NCBI RefSeq assembly: GCF_900107155.1
Contig: NZ_FNOX01000001.1
Coordinates: 434,001 to 498,000, forward strand
Direction of reading: 5' to 3'
DNA length: 64,000 bases
Source of the DNA: Pseudomonas salomonii
Lineage (GTDB): Bacteria; Pseudomonadota; Gammaproteobacteria; Pseudomonadales; Pseudomonadaceae
In this document: positions 9,364 to 19,392 of the stretch, piece by piece
Layout of the letters: each line of letters starts with the position of its first letter
How positions within the stretch are numbered: position 1 is the stretch's first letter
Translations under genes and position numbers: made by a program
Notes under the pieces: generated by a model
Told to the model about the DNA's origin: nothing
Seen by the model: the letters and a program-made list of their open reading frames with translations, nothing else
Database searches by the model: none

Positions 9364-10851
9364 TCAGAATTTCCAGATCACGTCGACAAACGCGCGGTGC
9401 ATGTACGAGTCGACCTGGCTGCCGTAGGCGTCACCCGGCTTGAACACGCCTGCACGAAAGCGCACCAGCGCCGACGGCTCGTCGATCGACTGGCTGAGGG
9501 CGGCCGGCAACAGGCCCTTTTTGAAGTACTTGGTGACCACCAAGTCCATTTCCTGACCCAGGTCTTTCTTGCCGTCTGCCAGCGGTAACGAGGTGCTGGA
9601 CAGGATCGCGCCGGTCACGTCGTCGGTGTTGTTCTGCACCGCATCGATGCCGTTGCTGCCCACCGGCTTGTTGCCGTCGACGCGCCAGAACTTGTGATAA
9701 ACCAGGCTGGCGTCGTAGTCCTCGCGCAGCTGCCAGGAACCGAACAGGCTCATGGACTGCATGTTGTTCATCTCGCCGCGAAACGCTTCGCCAAAGCGAT
9801 GCACGCGGGACTGGGTGCCGGTCCAGTTCGAACGGTTGCTTTGCAGGCCGTTCTGCTCGTACTCGGCGCTGGCGCGGGAATAAGCCGCGCCGACCTGCCA
9901 CTGCGGGTCGAGACGCAGGCGCACGCCGATGTCAGTGGCCCAGCCATTCACGTCGTCGCTGCGCTTGGCCTGGGTTGGGCGGGTGCCGTCGGCATTGAGG
10001 GCATTGACCGTGTCGCGGTTGCCTTTCATGCCGGTGACGCTGGCCCAGTAGTTGACCGTGTTTCTGTTGTTCAAGCTATAGGCGTCACTGTTGGCTTCGA
10101 TGCCGAGCCAGGTCAGGTCGCCGTTTTCGCGCTTGTCCAATGAGTCGGTCGCCACGCCCGGTTCCGGGTAGTCGAGCTTACCGTTGTCATGGGTGTGGTG
10201 GGCGCGCAGGCCGATCCACTGGCCTGGGGTCCACTGGTAGGCGGCGTCGGCGTAGAGGTGCTGGCGGTCCTTGTCCTTGGGCGACAGCTCCTTGAGGTCG
10301 GTGCGGTATTCGCTGAAGCGTTCGGCGACGCCGACATTGGCCTTGAGCAGGGTGGTATCGAAGGTCCAGTTCAGCGCTTCGATATTGGTGTCGCGCCATT
10401 GGCCGTCGTCATTGCGCAAGCGTTGGCGACCCAGCTTGAGCAGTTCGCCCGGGTAAGGCGTGAAACCGCTGTAGCCGACCCAGAACTCGCGCATGGCCAG
10501 GTAGTTTTTCTTGGACTTGCGGTCGTTGTTGGTGGTTTGCTGATTTTCGTCATCGGCCGATTCTTGCAGGGGGTCGGTCTCGATAATGTCACTCGACACG
10601 ACCGCCTGCCCCATGGCGTAGGCGCTCCACGCACCGCTTTCACCGTAGACCCACGGGCGCAGGTCGAGCCCGATGCCGTTGACGTCGCCGCCTTTTTGCG
10701 TACCGAGGTCGCGGTCATCTTCGGACTGCGCAGTGGCTTTGACTTCCAGGCCGAAGTTCTTGGCTTCGGTGAGCGCGGCCAGGGTCGGGCACGACCACAG
10801 CAGGGCGAAGGTCAGGCCGATACCGGCCTTGACGAATGGGTTGAGCTTCAT
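9364..10851 (-). CDS. algE: AlgE: outer-membrane alginate export porin
   Basis: Outer-membrane β-barrel through which alginate leaves the cell, with AlgK as its periplasmic lipoprotein partner. The 495-residue protein has a signal peptide (about residues 1-25, ending TLAALTEA), repeated amphipathic β-strands with girdle aromatics, and the C-terminal strand ending DVIWKF, whose final Phe is the BAM recognition signal. Its ATG overlaps the algK stop by four bases (ATGA arrangement), indicating translational coupling. Length matches the 18-stranded AlgE family. Confidence 0.96.
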   Translation of the reverse strand: MKLNPFVKAGIGLTFALLWSCPTLAALTEAKNFGLEVKATAQSEDDRDLGTQKGGDVNGIGLDLRPWVYGESGAWSAYAMGQAVVSSDIIETDPLQESADDENQQTTNNDRKSKKNYLAMREFWVGYSGFTPYPGELLKLGRQRLRNDDGQWRDTNIEALNWTFDTTLLKANVGVAERFSEYRTDLKELSPKDKDRQHLYADAAYQWTPGQWIGLRAHHTHDNGKLDYPEPGVATDSLDKRENGDLTWLGIEANSDAYSLNNRNTVNYWASVTGMKGNRDTVNALNADGTRPTQAKRSDDVNGWATDIGVRLRLDPQWQVGAAYSRASAEYEQNGLQSNRSNWTGTQSRVHRFGEAFRGEMNNMQSMSLFGSWQLREDYDASLVYHKFWRVDGNKPVGSNGIDAVQNNTDDVTGAILSSTSLPLADGKKDLGQEMDLVVTKYFKKGLLPAALSQSIDEPSALVRFRAGVFKPGDAYGSQVDSYMHRAFVDVIWKF

Positions 10852-12386
10852 AGGGATTCCTCGCCGTCTTCTTCTTGCAGGGCGTGCAGTTGCAGCGTGC
10901 TCTGGGCCAGGGTGCCGCGCGTGGCCAGCTCCTGTTGCACCAGGCGTTGGCCTTCGGCGCGTTGCTCAGGCGTGAGCGGGGCTTCGAGCTGCGTGGCCAG
11001 GTCATTGGCCTCCGGCGTGTCCTGGACTTTGGCCAATTGGCTGAAGACATAGGCGTTCAATGGGTCGGGCTTGGTGCCCTTGCCCTGGGAAAACAATTGC
11101 GCGATGGCGAAGTCGGCGCTGTTCTGGCCGTTACGCGCAGCGGTCAGCAAGTGGTCGAGGGCTTTTTGCGAGTAGACCTTGCCCAGGTAGCCACGGCGGT
11201 AGATCTGGCCGAGGTAGTAATCGGCGGCGACTTCACGGCCCACGGCTTTTTCGAAATGCGCTTCGGCGGCCTTGGCGTCTGCCGGTACCCACTTGCCTTC
11301 GTAGTAGAGCTTGCCCAGCAACAGCTCGGCGCGCGGTTGGTCGGCGGCGCGGCCGTTGTCCAGGTACTTCATCATCTGGTCGACGTCGCCCAGTTCGGGG
11401 AAGTCGTAGAGCAGTTGCGCCAGGCTGACCCAGGAGGCCGGGTAGCCGGGGGCGATTTTTTCCAGCAGGGCCTGGGCGGTTTTTTCGTCCGGCTGGCCGA
11501 GGGTCACATCACCCAATACGCGAGCCACGCTGTCGACACGCTGGGCGGTGACGGTGCCACGGGCGTAACCGGCTTCGAGCTGCTTGAGCAGTTCGGCCTT
11601 TTTTTCCGGCTCGGCTTTCTTCTGATAAACCGTGGCCAGCTCGACGTAGCAAATATCGGTGGTGTTCAGCGCCGCCTTGCAGATGCGCTCCACATCATCC
11701 AGGTGCTGGTCGTAGGTGCCCTGGGTGCGATACAGCAGCACCTGGGCCAAACCTGCTTCCGGGTAACCCGCCGCCTGCCATTTGCTGATTTGCTGTTGGG
11801 CGTTCACGTTGAGGAAGCTGTGCGGGTATTGCAGGTACAGCATCGCCAGCGGGATCAGGGTGTTGCCTTCGCCATTGGCAAAGGCTTTTTTCAACAGGCC
11901 TTCGGCCTCGTGCTGTTCGGCTTCGGTAGCACCGGGTTTGGCCACCAGCAGGCGGCCCAGACGTGCCTGTGCACGTGGCGACGTATCGGCGGCTGCGCGG
12001 TAAGTGGCCTCGGCCTGGCGGATTTGCTCGGGATCGCGGGTGGTGACCTGGATGTCAGCCAGGCCGACTTGGGCTTCGCTGTAACCGAGGTCGGCCAACT
12101 GCTGGTAGTTCTGTTGGGCGGTGGCCGTGTCGCCACGCTTCAACGCTTCGTTGGCCAGGCGTTGGTCGGGCAGCCCGGCGCAACCGGTCAGAGAGACTGC
12201 CAATGCCAATGTGCAGAACACAGAGGCTGAGTGAAATCTGCTCTGTATGGGAGCAGGCTTGTCGGGACGCCGCACCGCTGCGATGGCGGTGTTGGATTCG
12301 CCGCCGCCATCGCGGGCAAGCCTGGCTCCCACAGAAGAGCATTCCCACAGGGGCCTCGGTGTATTTGAGAGACTCATCACAGGCAT
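10848..12386 (-). CDS. algK: AlgK: TPR lipoprotein of alginate secretion, N-terminus altered by a REP element
   Basis: Outer-membrane lipoprotein scaffold with TPR/Sel1-like helical repeats that helps AlgE assemble and links it to AlgX and Alg44. The product predicted from ATG 12386 is 512 residues, longer than typical AlgK (about 450-475). The extra length lies at the N-terminus: residues 18-47 translate a REP palindrome in frame before a short hydrophobic stretch and lipobox LTGC (Cys69). A GGAGGA ribosome site sits just before ATG 12386, so translation very probably begins upstream of the REP; an internal GTG at residue 56 would leave almost no charged n-region. After Cys69 the sequence is ordinary AlgK ([16 protein letters not shown] onward). 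Confidence 0.92.
   Translation of the reverse strand: MPVMSLSNTPRPLWECSSVGARLARDGGGESNTAIAAVRRPDKPAPIQSRFHSASVFCTLALAVSLTGCAGLPDQRLANEALKRGDTATAQQNYQQLADLGYSEAQVGLADIQVTTRDPEQIRQAEATYRAAADTSPRAQARLGRLLVAKPGATEAEQHEAEGLLKKAFANGEGNTLIPLAMLYLQYPHSFLNVNAQQQISKWQAAGYPEAGLAQVLLYRTQGTYDQHLDDVERICKAALNTTDICYVELATVYQKKAEPEKKAELLKQLEAGYARGTVTAQRVDSVARVLGDVTLGQPDEKTAQALLEKIAPGYPASWVSLAQLLYDFPELGDVDQMMKYLDNGRAADQPRAELLLGKLYYEGKWVPADAKAAEAHFEKAVGREVAADYYLGQIYRRGYLGKVYSQKALDHLLTAARNGQNSADFAIAQLFSQGKGTKPDPLNAYVFSQLAKVQDTPEANDLATQLEAPLTPEQRAEGQRLVQQELATRGTLAQSTLQLHALQEEDGEESL
12248..12333. repeat. REP palindrome inside the 5' coding region of algK
   Basis: Inverted repeat with arms ATGGGAGCAGGCTTG and CAAGCCTGGCTCCCA and an inner pair CGATGGCGG and CCGCCATCG. 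It is the same family as the repeats at 1534, 17235, 26482, 56685 and 61759. It is open in the algK reading frame, so it is both a repeat and about 30 codons of AlgK. Confidence 0.85.
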
Positions 12387-12395
12387 GTCCTCCGC

Positions 12396-13562
12396 TTACA
12401 GACCGTGAGCCATGGCTTTATCGATCAGCCAGTTCAGCGAAGGGCCACGGTCGCTGGTGACTTCCACCGGGCGGCCGGCATAGGTGCTGTCCAGCGGCGC
12501 ATCCGGCTTGATCTGCACGCGAATGTCGGAGGACAAGTCGGCGCTGTTCAGGCTGGTGCTACTGACGATGGTGCCGGTGCGCAGCTGTTCTTCGTCGGCG
12601 ACCTGGAAGCTCACCTGTGTACCTGGGCGTACGTCACCGAACTGGCGATAGGTAAAGCGCGCTTCCACATTGGCCTGGCTGCCGCGTGGCACCAGCTGGA
12701 AGATCACATCGCCCTTGCTGGCGTACTGGCCGTCGGCGACCAATTGCTGGGCGACCACGCAATCGCACGGCGAGGTCAGGGTGCCGGTCATTTGCTTTCC
12801 GAACAGCTCTTCAACCTTGGCCGGTTGCAGCTGGTCTTCGTCCAGATGGCCCTTGAGCACATCGAGCATGCTGGTGCTGAACGTCGCCAGTGGCGCGCCT
12901 TTGGCTGCAACCGCGTCGCCTTTGAGCAGGCTCTGCACAGTGCCGTCGCGCGGCATGGTCACGTTCATGCCGGGCACGCTGACCAGGCCCGCCTGCGCGT
13001 GGCTGACGAAGTACATGCCGTACACCGACTTGAACACAAAACCGAACGCGGCGAGGCCGACAATGAAGATCCCGGCGCTGAACACCACCGCGCGCAAGCG
13101 ACCGAACGCGCTCATGCCGCTGCCGCCGTCCTTGACCTTGCGCGCCTTGGTGAAGTTGTCCCGTTGCAGGGTGGCAAGCACGTCGCCCATGGTCACGATG
13201 TCGCCGGACAGGTGCGAGGTGATCAGGTGGCGCAGGGTGGAAATATCCTGGGCGTCGAGGTTCTGGAACTGGCAACCGGTGCGGCCGCTCTGGCGGTCGT
13301 AGGAGCGAATCTGCAGCTCTACATCCATCGCCAGACCGAGGTTATCGATCACGAACTGCAGGCGGCCCTTGTGCACTTCACCGACGGTCAGCGGCTGGGT
13401 GGCGGTGAACGCCAGGCCACCGGCGGACAGGTCGATCACCCGTGCTTCGGTCTGGGTGCGGTCGGTGTTGAAGAAACGCAGCTTGGCCGGGATTTTGACC
13501 CGGGCATGTTGGCGCTGGGCTTCGGATTCGTGGACAACGTTGGCGTTTACTGGGCTGTTCAT
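12396..13562 (-). CDS. alg44: Alg44: PilZ c-di-GMP receptor and periplasmic membrane-fusion-like subunit of alginate polymerase
   Basis: Inner-membrane copolymerase whose cytoplasmic PilZ domain binds c-di-GMP and switches on Alg8. The PilZ binding residues are all visible: Arg17 and Arg21 (RQHARVK), then Asp44, Ser46 and the glycines of DLSAGG. One transmembrane segment lies near residues 158-180, followed by a periplasmic domain resembling HlyD-type adaptors (biotinyl-lipoyl-like β-barrel). The 388-residue length fits the family. It is nine bases upstream of algK and 36 bases after alg8. The polymer is therefore controlled post-translationally as well as by AlgU. Confidence 0.96.
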   Translation of the reverse strand: MNSPVNANVVHESEAQRQHARVKIPAKLRFFNTDRTQTEARVIDLSAGGLAFTATQPLTVGEVHKGRLQFVIDNLGLAMDVELQIRSYDRQSGRTGCQFQNLDAQDISTLRHLITSHLSGDIVTMGDVLATLQRDNFTKARKVKDGGSGMSAFGRLRAVVFSAGIFIVGLAAFGFVFKSVYGMYFVSHAQAGLVSVPGMNVTMPRDGTVQSLLKGDAVAAKGAPLATFSTSMLDVLKGHLDEDQLQPAKVEELFGKQMTGTLTSPCDCVVAQQLVADGQYASKGDVIFQLVPRGSQANVEARFTYRQFGDVRPGTQVSFQVADEEQLRTGTIVSSTSLNSADLSSDIRVQIKPDAPLDSTYAGRPVEVTSDRGPSLNWLIDKAMAHGL

Positions 13563-13598
13563 ATGTTCGATTTCCTAGTTAATTCAGGCTTGGCTGGG

Positions 13599-15080
13599 TC
13601 AGACCATCATCAGCAACACGGCGACGAAAATGCTGCCGGCGGAGAAGGTCATGGTCCGAGACGACCAGGTGTTGAACCAACGTTGAAAGCTGGCCAAATC
13701 GCGGGTCAGTTTGGTGTCCTGGCGGGTCCAGGACTGTTGATCAAGGCGGAAGAACACGTAGATCTTCACCAGCGCGCCCATGATCTGGTTGTAATACAGA
13801 ATCACCGGGTAAGCCGGGCCGATCTTGTGGCCGGAGCACGACAGCAGCAGGGTCAGGATCAGGCGGGTGATGCCGATCCACAGCAGGTACGCGAGGATGA
13901 ACGCGCCGCCGTATTTGAAGGTGGCGATGACCGCCACGGTCAGGCCGAGCAGGGAGGTCCACATCGATACGCGCTGGTCGAACAATACGATGCTGGTGAA
14001 CAGGCCCAACCGACGCATACCCAGGCCCAGGGCGCGGGAGTTCTGGCGCAGGTTGTTGCCGTACCAGCGGAACATCAGTTTGCGGCTGGCCTTGATAAAG
14101 CTCTTTTCCGGTGGGTGTTCCACGGTGTGGATCGCGGCGTCCGGCACGTAGAAGGTGTCGTAGCCCAGGCGCATCAGGCTGAACCAGCTCGACTTGTCGT
14201 CACCGGTCAAAAACTTGAAGCGGCCCAGGCGCCAGTGTTGCAGCGAGTCGCTTTCCACGTCGGCGATAAAGCCCGGGTCGGTCACGACGTTGGCACGGAA
14301 CACCGACATGCGCCCGGTCATGGTCAGTACGCGTTTGGACAGGGCCATGGAGCACATGTTGATGTGGCGCTGGGCGAAGCGCAGCTTGTGCCACTCGCTC
14401 ATGATGTAGCCGCCGCGCACTTCGCAGAATTCATTGGTGGTCAGACCACCGACATTGCCGAACAGCTGGAACCACGGCACGGTCTTGCGCACTACGCCTT
14501 CGGCGAGCACGGTGTCGCCATCGATCACCGCCACCACGGCGCGGTCATCCGGCAGGTGGCGCGAGATGGCGCGGAAACCGAAGGCCAGGCCGTCGCGTTT
14601 ACCGGTGCCGGCGATGCGCACGAAGTCGAGTTTTACGCGCTCCGGCGGGTTCATGCGTTCCCACAGGCTTTTCACCAGCAGCTCATCGGACATCTCCACC
14701 AGCGAGCACACCACGGTGGTTGGGAAGCCGCACTCGATGGCTTCGCGAATCACCGAGCTGTAGACCTGCGCGGTGGTCAGCGCGTCGATACGGAAACTGG
14801 TGACCATCAGGAATACGTGGGACGGGTCGGCAGCCTTGCCCAGCTTGCGCACCTTGCGGCGCAAGTGCGGGTAGACCACGTACAGGAACAGCATGCCGCG
14901 AAAGAAATGCGTAGCACCCATCGAGTAGCGCCAGATGCCGACGGCGCCAATCAGGAAAATAAAATTCTTCGACTCGGAGTCGAACGTACTCGCCGGCAGC
15001 AGCAGGGCGAGACCCATCAGCAGGCTGAGGAAGAACAGCCAGCCGGCGGATTGGAGCAGTACGTGTTTTAACTTGGACAT
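13599..15080 (-). CDS. alg8: Alg8: mannuronan synthase glycosyltransferase
   Basis: Inner-membrane family 2 glycosyltransferase that polymerises GDP-mannuronate and feeds the chain into the periplasm with Alg44. Two N-terminal transmembrane segments (about residues 10-30 and 38-60) precede the GT domain with VIDGDT and the DVESD region, then several C-terminal membrane segments. The [10 protein letters not shown] stretch corresponds to the QxxRW-like processivity motif. I chose ATG 15080 ([10 protein letters not shown], 493 residues), which aligns with the family start just before the first membrane helix; ATGs at 15089 and 15113 are also in frame. Confidence 0.95.
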   Translation of the reverse strand: MSKLKHVLLQSAGWLFFLSLLMGLALLLPASTFDSESKNFIFLIGAVGIWRYSMGATHFFRGMLFLYVVYPHLRRKVRKLGKAADPSHVFLMVTSFRIDALTTAQVYSSVIREAIECGFPTTVVCSLVEMSDELLVKSLWERMNPPERVKLDFVRIAGTGKRDGLAFGFRAISRHLPDDRAVVAVIDGDTVLAEGVVRKTVPWFQLFGNVGGLTTNEFCEVRGGYIMSEWHKLRFAQRHINMCSMALSKRVLTMTGRMSVFRANVVTDPGFIADVESDSLQHWRLGRFKFLTGDDKSSWFSLMRLGYDTFYVPDAAIHTVEHPPEKSFIKASRKLMFRWYGNNLRQNSRALGLGMRRLGLFTSIVLFDQRVSMWTSLLGLTVAVIATFKYGGAFILAYLLWIGITRLILTLLLSCSGHKIGPAYPVILYYNQIMGALVKIYVFFRLDQQSWTRQDTKLTRDLASFQRWFNTWSSRTMTFSAGSIFVAVLLMMV

Positions 15081-15112
15081 GAGCGTCATCCGAAGGTGAA
15101 GAAGGCTCCGCA

Positions 15113-15143
15113 CTGCACGTGCTGGGGATCAGGACACGTGCAG
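15113..15143. other. Perfect hairpin in the algD-alg8 gap
   Basis: Arms CTGCACGTG and CACGTGCAG pair perfectly over nine bases around a 13-base loop. It lies between the algD stop and the chosen alg8 start, with no U-tract on either strand. It could protect or process the algD 3' end, or attenuate alg8, but this is inferred only from position. Confidence 0.7.
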
Positions 15144-15163
15144 CGCGAAACTTGCCGTTGCTG

Positions 15164-16480
15164 TTACCAGCAAATGCCTTCGGTACGGCCACTGACACTG
15201 GTGGCCCGGGACATGAAGCCCACCAAGTCGATCACCTGTTTGCCGTGGGGAGCGTTGTGCGCCAGGGCACGGAATTTCTCGTCACGGTTGCCGAGGATGA
15301 TCACATCGGAGTTGTTGATCACGTCGTCGAAGTCGGAATTGAGCAGCGACGACACATGGGGGATCTTGCCTTCGATGTAGTCCTTGTTCGCACCGTGGAC
15401 ACGGGCGTATTCGACGTTGCTGTCGTAGATGCTCAGGTCAAAGCCCTTGCCGATCAGCATTTCCGCGAGTTCCACCAGCGGGCTTTCGCGCAGGTCGTCG
15501 GTGCCGGCCTTGAAGCTCAGGCCCAGCAGGGCGACTTTGCGCTTGTCGTGGCCGGCGACGATATCGAAGGCGTTCTGCACCTGGGACTCGTTGCTGCGCA
15601 TCAGCGAGTTGAGCAGCGGCGCTTCCACGTCCAGCGAGCTGGCGCGGTAGGTGAGGGCGCGCACGTCTTTGGGCAGGCACGAACCGCCGAAGGCGAAACC
15701 TGGGCGCATGTAGTATTGGGACAGGTTGAGGGTCTTGTCCTGGCAGACCACTTCCATCACTTCACGACCGTCGACGCCGACGGCCTTGGCGATGTTGCCG
15801 ATCTCGTTGGCGAACGTGACCTTGGTGGCGTGCCACACGTTGCAGGTGTACTTGATCATCTCGGCGACGGCGATGTCCTTGCGGATGATCGGCGCATCGA
15901 GCTCTTCGTACAGCGACTGCAGGACATCGCCGGAGGCTTTGTCGAATTCGCCGATGACGGTCATCGGCGGCAAGTCGTAGTCGGCGATGGCCGTGGATTC
16001 ACGCAGGAACTCAGGGTTCACCGCCACGCCGAAGTCGACACCGGCTTTTTTGCCGGAGCAGTCCTCCAGGATCGGGATCACTACGTTGGCCACGGTGCCT
16101 GGCAGTACGGTGCTGCGCACCACGATGGTGTGACGGGTGGTTTTGTCCCGCAAGACAAAACCGATCTCGCGGCATACCGCTTCGATGTAGTTGAGTTCCA
16201 GGTCGCCGTTTTTCTTGCTCGGCGTGCCCACGCAAATCATCGACAGGTCGGTATCGCGGATGGCGTCGGCGAAGTTGGTAGTGCCGCGCAGTCGACCGTT
16301 TGCGATGCCTTGGCTCAACAGTTCGCCCAGACCCGGTTCAACGATCGGCGATTTACCCGCGTTGATCAGGTCGATCTTATCCTTGGAGATGTCTACGCCG
16401 ACCACTTCGTGGCCACGGGCAGACAGGCAACCGGCACAGACTGCGCCAACGTAACCCAAACCAAATATGCTGATGCGCAT
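15164..16480 (-). CDS. algD: AlgD: GDP-mannose 6-dehydrogenase
   Basis: Cytoplasmic NAD-dependent four-electron oxidation of GDP-mannose to GDP-mannuronate, the committed step of alginate synthesis. The 438-residue product has an N-terminal Rossmann motif (GLGYVG, residues 7-12), the central dimerisation helix, and catalytic Cys268 in FGGSCLPKD, the same number as in the P. aeruginosa enzyme. GAGG lies eight bases before the ATG at 16480. It is the first gene of the 12-gene operon, with a roughly 460-base leader back to the AlgU promoter at 16949-16975. Confidence 0.97.
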   Translation of the reverse strand: MRISIFGLGYVGAVCAGCLSARGHEVVGVDISKDKIDLINAGKSPIVEPGLGELLSQGIANGRLRGTTNFADAIRDTDLSMICVGTPSKKNGDLELNYIEAVCREIGFVLRDKTTRHTIVVRSTVLPGTVANVVIPILEDCSGKKAGVDFGVAVNPEFLRESTAIADYDLPPMTVIGEFDKASGDVLQSLYEELDAPIIRKDIAVAEMIKYTCNVWHATKVTFANEIGNIAKAVGVDGREVMEVVCQDKTLNLSQYYMRPGFAFGGSCLPKDVRALTYRASSLDVEAPLLNSLMRSNESQVQNAFDIVAGHDKRKVALLGLSFKAGTDDLRESPLVELAEMLIGKGFDLSIYDSNVEYARVHGANKDYIEGKIPHVSSLLNSDFDDVINNSDVIILGNRDEKFRALAHNAPHGKQVIDLVGFMSRATSVSGRTEGICW

Positions 16481-16948
16481 CGCAATTACCTCTTTGTTTA
16501 ATACAGGCCATTAGATGGCTGGAGTTCATGTTTGCAAGCGTCACTGATGCCGCGAAAGTTGGGCGAATAGACGCCGACTTACCGCGTGCAGGCATGTTTA
16601 ATGACGAGTGACTAATAAGTGCACCCAAGGTGTGCGCAACGTGGCCTTGTTATTGGAGCTTGCCCTCAAATGCAGCCGGCCTTCCTGGGAGAAGGGCCTG
16701 GCGTCAGTGCCGCAGGGCCTTGATAGAGGCTGATAGCCTTTGAAAATCAATGCCTTGGGTTGTCTCACTGACCCATTAGGGGAAGCTTGGCCTTATAGTG
16801 CGTGGCAATTCATCCTTGTCGCCGCTATCAACTGATCAATTGGCAATATGACTCCTGAGTCAAAGTTGAAATATGACAACTTCGCTACTTCCGTGGGTTG
16901 GTCATGTAAGTCATCTCTTACAGCAACAGAGAATTTCGTTACCGGTGG

Positions 16949-16975
16949 TATGAGCGGTGCTTGAGGGTGAAGTTC
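16949..16975 (-). promoter_or_regulatory. AlgU (sigma-22/RpoE-like) promoter of algD
   Basis: On the minus strand GAACTT (16975-16970) is followed after 16 bases by TCATA (16953-16949), matching the AlgU consensus GAACTT-N16/17-TCtga. The predicted transcript starts about 460 bases before the algD ATG. AlgU control of algD is established in P. aeruginosa; the assignment here rests on the motif and its position. Confidence 0.8.
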
Positions 16976-17234
16976 CTGGCCGCTCATCCTGTTTCCGGAA
17001 ATTTCTTGAAATATTAGAAAAGATGGCACTGGTACTATATTGATAGCACTTGCTATTTGGGCGAGTGGTTATGGGGAGTTGAAGAGAGGGGATAGTTTTG
17101 TGCCACTAGTGTTTGAAAAAAGTGGTGCCACTACGAAAAAAAATGACGAATGTCGAGTGAAAGATTCTTTAGAAATCTGCCTGCTTATTTTTTGACGTCA
17201 AATAAATGACTTTTTCGGCGTGGAATGCAGACAA

Positions 17235-17344
17235 AACTGTGGGAGCTGGCTTGTCGGGTCGCCGCATCGCTGCGATAGCGGTGGATCAGTCAGTATTTCT
17301 TAACCTGACACTCCGCTATCGCAGGCAAGCCAGCTCCCACAGTT
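17235..17344. repeat. REP palindrome between algD region and yaaA
   Basis: Arms AACTGTGGGAGCTGGCTTG and CAAGCCAGCTCCCACAGTT are perfect complements over 19 bases, with an inner GCGATAGCGG and CCGCTATCGC pair. It is directly downstream of the yaaA stop and may form the 3' end of its transcript. Confidence 0.88.
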
Positions 17345-17367
17345 GAACTACAGCGTGAGAGCGGGCC

Positions 17368-18147
17368 CTATTCCGGTGCGTGATCGCGCAGGAACACCAG
17401 ATTATCCGGCTTGGACTGCTCCGCATTGAAGCGGTAACCCTGCACATCAAATGCTTTGAGCTTGGCAGGATCATTGATGCGCTCTTCAATCACAAAACGG
17501 CTCATCATGCCCCGGGCCTTTTTGGCGTAGAAGCTGATGATCTTGTACTGGCCGTTCTTCAGGTCCTTGAACTCGGTGTTGATGATGCGTGCGTTCAGGG
17601 CTGTGCGCTTGACCGCCGAGAAGTACTCGTTGGAGGCCAGGTTGAGCAGTACGTCGTCGCCTTGTTCGGCCAGCGCTTCATTCAACCATTCGCTGATGCG
17701 CGTGCCCCAGAACGCGTAGAGGTCTTTGCCGCGGGCGTTGGGCAGTTTGGTGCCCATCTCCAGGCGGTACGGCATCATCAGGTCCAGCGGGCGCAGCAGG
17801 CCGTAGAGGCCCGAGAGCATGCGCAGGTGGTCCTGGGCGTAGCTGAAATCGGCATCGCTGAAGGTCTCGGCATTCAGGCCGGTATACACGTCGCCCTTGA
17901 ATGCCAGCAGCGCCTGCTTGGCATTGGCCGGCGTGAAGGCCGGGGTCCAGCTGCCGAAACGGGCGGCATTGAGGCCACCGATTTTGTCGGAGACGTGCAT
18001 CAACTCGCTGATTTGCGCCGGGCTCAGTTCGCGCAATTGTTCGATCAGCTCCTGGGAGTGGTCGAGGTATTGCGGTTGGGTAAAGCGCGGGGTGACCGGC
18101 TTTGACTCGAAGTCGAGGGTTTTGGCGGGGGAAATCACCATCAGCAT
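17368..18147 (-). CDS. yaaA: YaaA: peroxide stress resistance protein (DUF328/UPF0246)
   Basis: Cytoplasmic protein of the YaaA family, which in E. coli limits iron-driven oxidative damage to DNA and proteins under peroxide. The 259-residue product begins [15 protein letters not shown], the invariant family opening, and carries [12 protein letters not shown] and the terminal [15 protein letters not shown] region typical of the family. Length matches exactly (about 258). It is a single gene flanked by a REP and by a divergent polysaccharide deacetylase gene. No regulatory box was seen upstream. Confidence 0.93.
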   Translation of the reverse strand: MLMVISPAKTLDFESKPVTPRFTQPQYLDHSQELIEQLRELSPAQISELMHVSDKIGGLNAARFGSWTPAFTPANAKQALLAFKGDVYTGLNAETFSDADFSYAQDHLRMLSGLYGLLRPLDLMMPYRLEMGTKLPNARGKDLYAFWGTRISEWLNEALAEQGDDVLLNLASNEYFSAVKRTALNARIINTEFKDLKNGQYKIISFYAKKARGMMSRFVIEERINDPAKLKAFDVQGYRFNAEQSKPDNLVFLRDHAPE

Positions 18148-18267
18148 GAAGTTGGCTCCTGTAATCGTGGCAGGGATTCTAGGGGGTTGAGTGGTTTGAC
18201 TCCACCTATGATGGCGATAGGCACGATCCGCTATGATGGGCGGTAACTCTGGAGAGGGAGACCCTGC

Positions 18268-19392
18268 GTGCGCCTAGCACTTTTATTGTCAGCCTGCTTA
18301 CTGTGCCTGAACGCCCACGCCGCGCCGGTGGATGTGGCCAGCCTGGACCGTGGCACCTGGCCCGAAAAGCTCAGCAGCCCGGCACTGTTCGATGTCGCCT
18401 CACGCGCCGAAATCCTGATGTTCTCCCATAGCCTGCTGGCCAGCGAAAATCAGGATGAGGCCGCCCTCAAACAACGTCTTGGCCTGAAGATCATCAACCT
18501 GGCCGCCATCGACGACCTGCGTCGACAGCTCTGGCAGCGCTTGCTGGAAAACTACACGGCCGCCCAGCAAAGCTGTGAAGAGGACGCCTCGTTCTGCTAC
18601 CTGGTGGAGAACATGGACGATCTGCGCGAGCAGGCCGGCAAGTTCCAGGTCAGCGATAACTCCTTTTATATAGGCTGGGCCGGACCCAGCCATAACTTCC
18701 ATGAGCGCTACCTGGACGAACTGTTGCGCAAAGCCGCGCTGTTCCCCCAGATCGGCAGCGAGGTGCTGCGCTTTGGTGACCACGAACGCAATGGCGACGA
18801 GTTGAACGACCGGCTGTTCCTGCTGACCTTCGACGGCGGCCCGGCGCCGGTCAGCGGCAATACCGACTGGCTCACCGACTACCTGCGCAAGCAGAAGATG
18901 AACGCCACGTTCTTCGCCCTTGGCAGCAGTTTGCAAACCCGCGTAGAGCGCAGTTCCAGCAGTGACGTGCAGGCCTTGTACCAAGGCCAGTGCGTGGGCA
19001 CCCAGGGTTGGCAATACCGGTCCCATAGCCATTGGGTCGAGTGGCAAAGCTCGATTACCCGCAGCGCCGCGCTGGTGCAGAACCTGATGCCGGAAAACTA
19101 TGTGCCGCTGTTTCGCCCGCCCTATGGCCAGCGACGTGCCGACAGCCAGGGTTTCTTCCAGTCCCAGGGTTTGCAGGTGGCGTTGTGGGACATCGACTCC
19201 CAGGACGAACCGGGCAAACTCAAGGCCGATGAGTCGGCGCAACGGGTGCTGACGTTGATGCTGTTGTGGCGTAAGGGCGTGATCGTGTTTCACGACACCC
19301 AGGACAAGGCGCGGGTGGCATTGCCGATGTTATTGCAGGCAACGGCGCAAAGTGGCTTGGGGTGGCAGGACTGCCGGGAGGCATTTCGCTGA
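18268..19392 (+). CDS. Divergent polysaccharide deacetylase (NodB-fold) exported protein
   Basis: Predicted carbohydrate esterase family 4 fold. The GTG at 18268 follows GGAGAGGGA and opens a signal peptide ending near LNAHA (residues 12-17). An N-terminal region of about 170 residues with no recognised domain precedes the NodB domain. Motif 1 reads TFDGGP (Asp189-Gly190) where the family has TFDDGP, so the metal-binding Asp appears lost. Motif 2 is also odd (SHSHWVEW instead of HTxxH). Motifs RPPYG, WDIDSQD and VFHD are intact. It may be a weakly active, differently metallated or binding-only protein. Substrate unknown. Confidence 0.8.
   Translation: MRLALLLSACLLCLNAHAAPVDVASLDRGTWPEKLSSPALFDVASRAEILMFSHSLLASENQDEAALKQRLGLKIINLAAIDDLRRQLWQRLLENYTAAQQSCEEDASFCYLVENMDDLREQAGKFQVSDNSFYIGWAGPSHNFHERYLDELLRKAALFPQIGSEVLRFGDHERNGDELNDRLFLLTFDGGPAPVSGNTDWLTDYLRKQKMNATFFALGSSLQTRVERSSSSDVQALYQGQCVGTQGWQYRSHSHWVEWQSSITRSAALVQNLMPENYVPLFRPPYGQRRADSQGFFQSQGLQVALWDIDSQDEPGKLKADESAQRVLTLMLLWRKGVIVFHDTQDKARVALPMLLQATAQSGLGWQDCREAFR

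Larger units (their letters stand above)
16481..17367. other. algD regulatory region (no gene)
   Basis: The 887 bases between algD and yaaA hold no convincing gene. From algD outward I see a 13-base palindrome GCCATTAGATGGC (16507-16519) close to the algD ribosome site, the AlgU promoter (16949-16975), an AT-rich segment with a direct repeat of GTGCCACTA at 17100 and 17125, and a REP palindrome (17235-17344). Long upstream regions with distant activator sites (AlgR, AmrZ) are known for algD in P. aeruginosa, but I could not place those sites confidently here. Confidence 0.8.

Noticed and set aside
12405..15071. Open reading frame of 888 codons on the + strand
   Set aside because: It is antisense to alg44 and alg8, lacks signal, domain or ribosome-site support, and long open antisense frames are expected from high-GC codon bias.
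16793..17029. Small 78-codon frame in the algD upstream region
   Set aside because: It contains the AlgU promoter and has no ribosome site or conserved sequence that I recognise.
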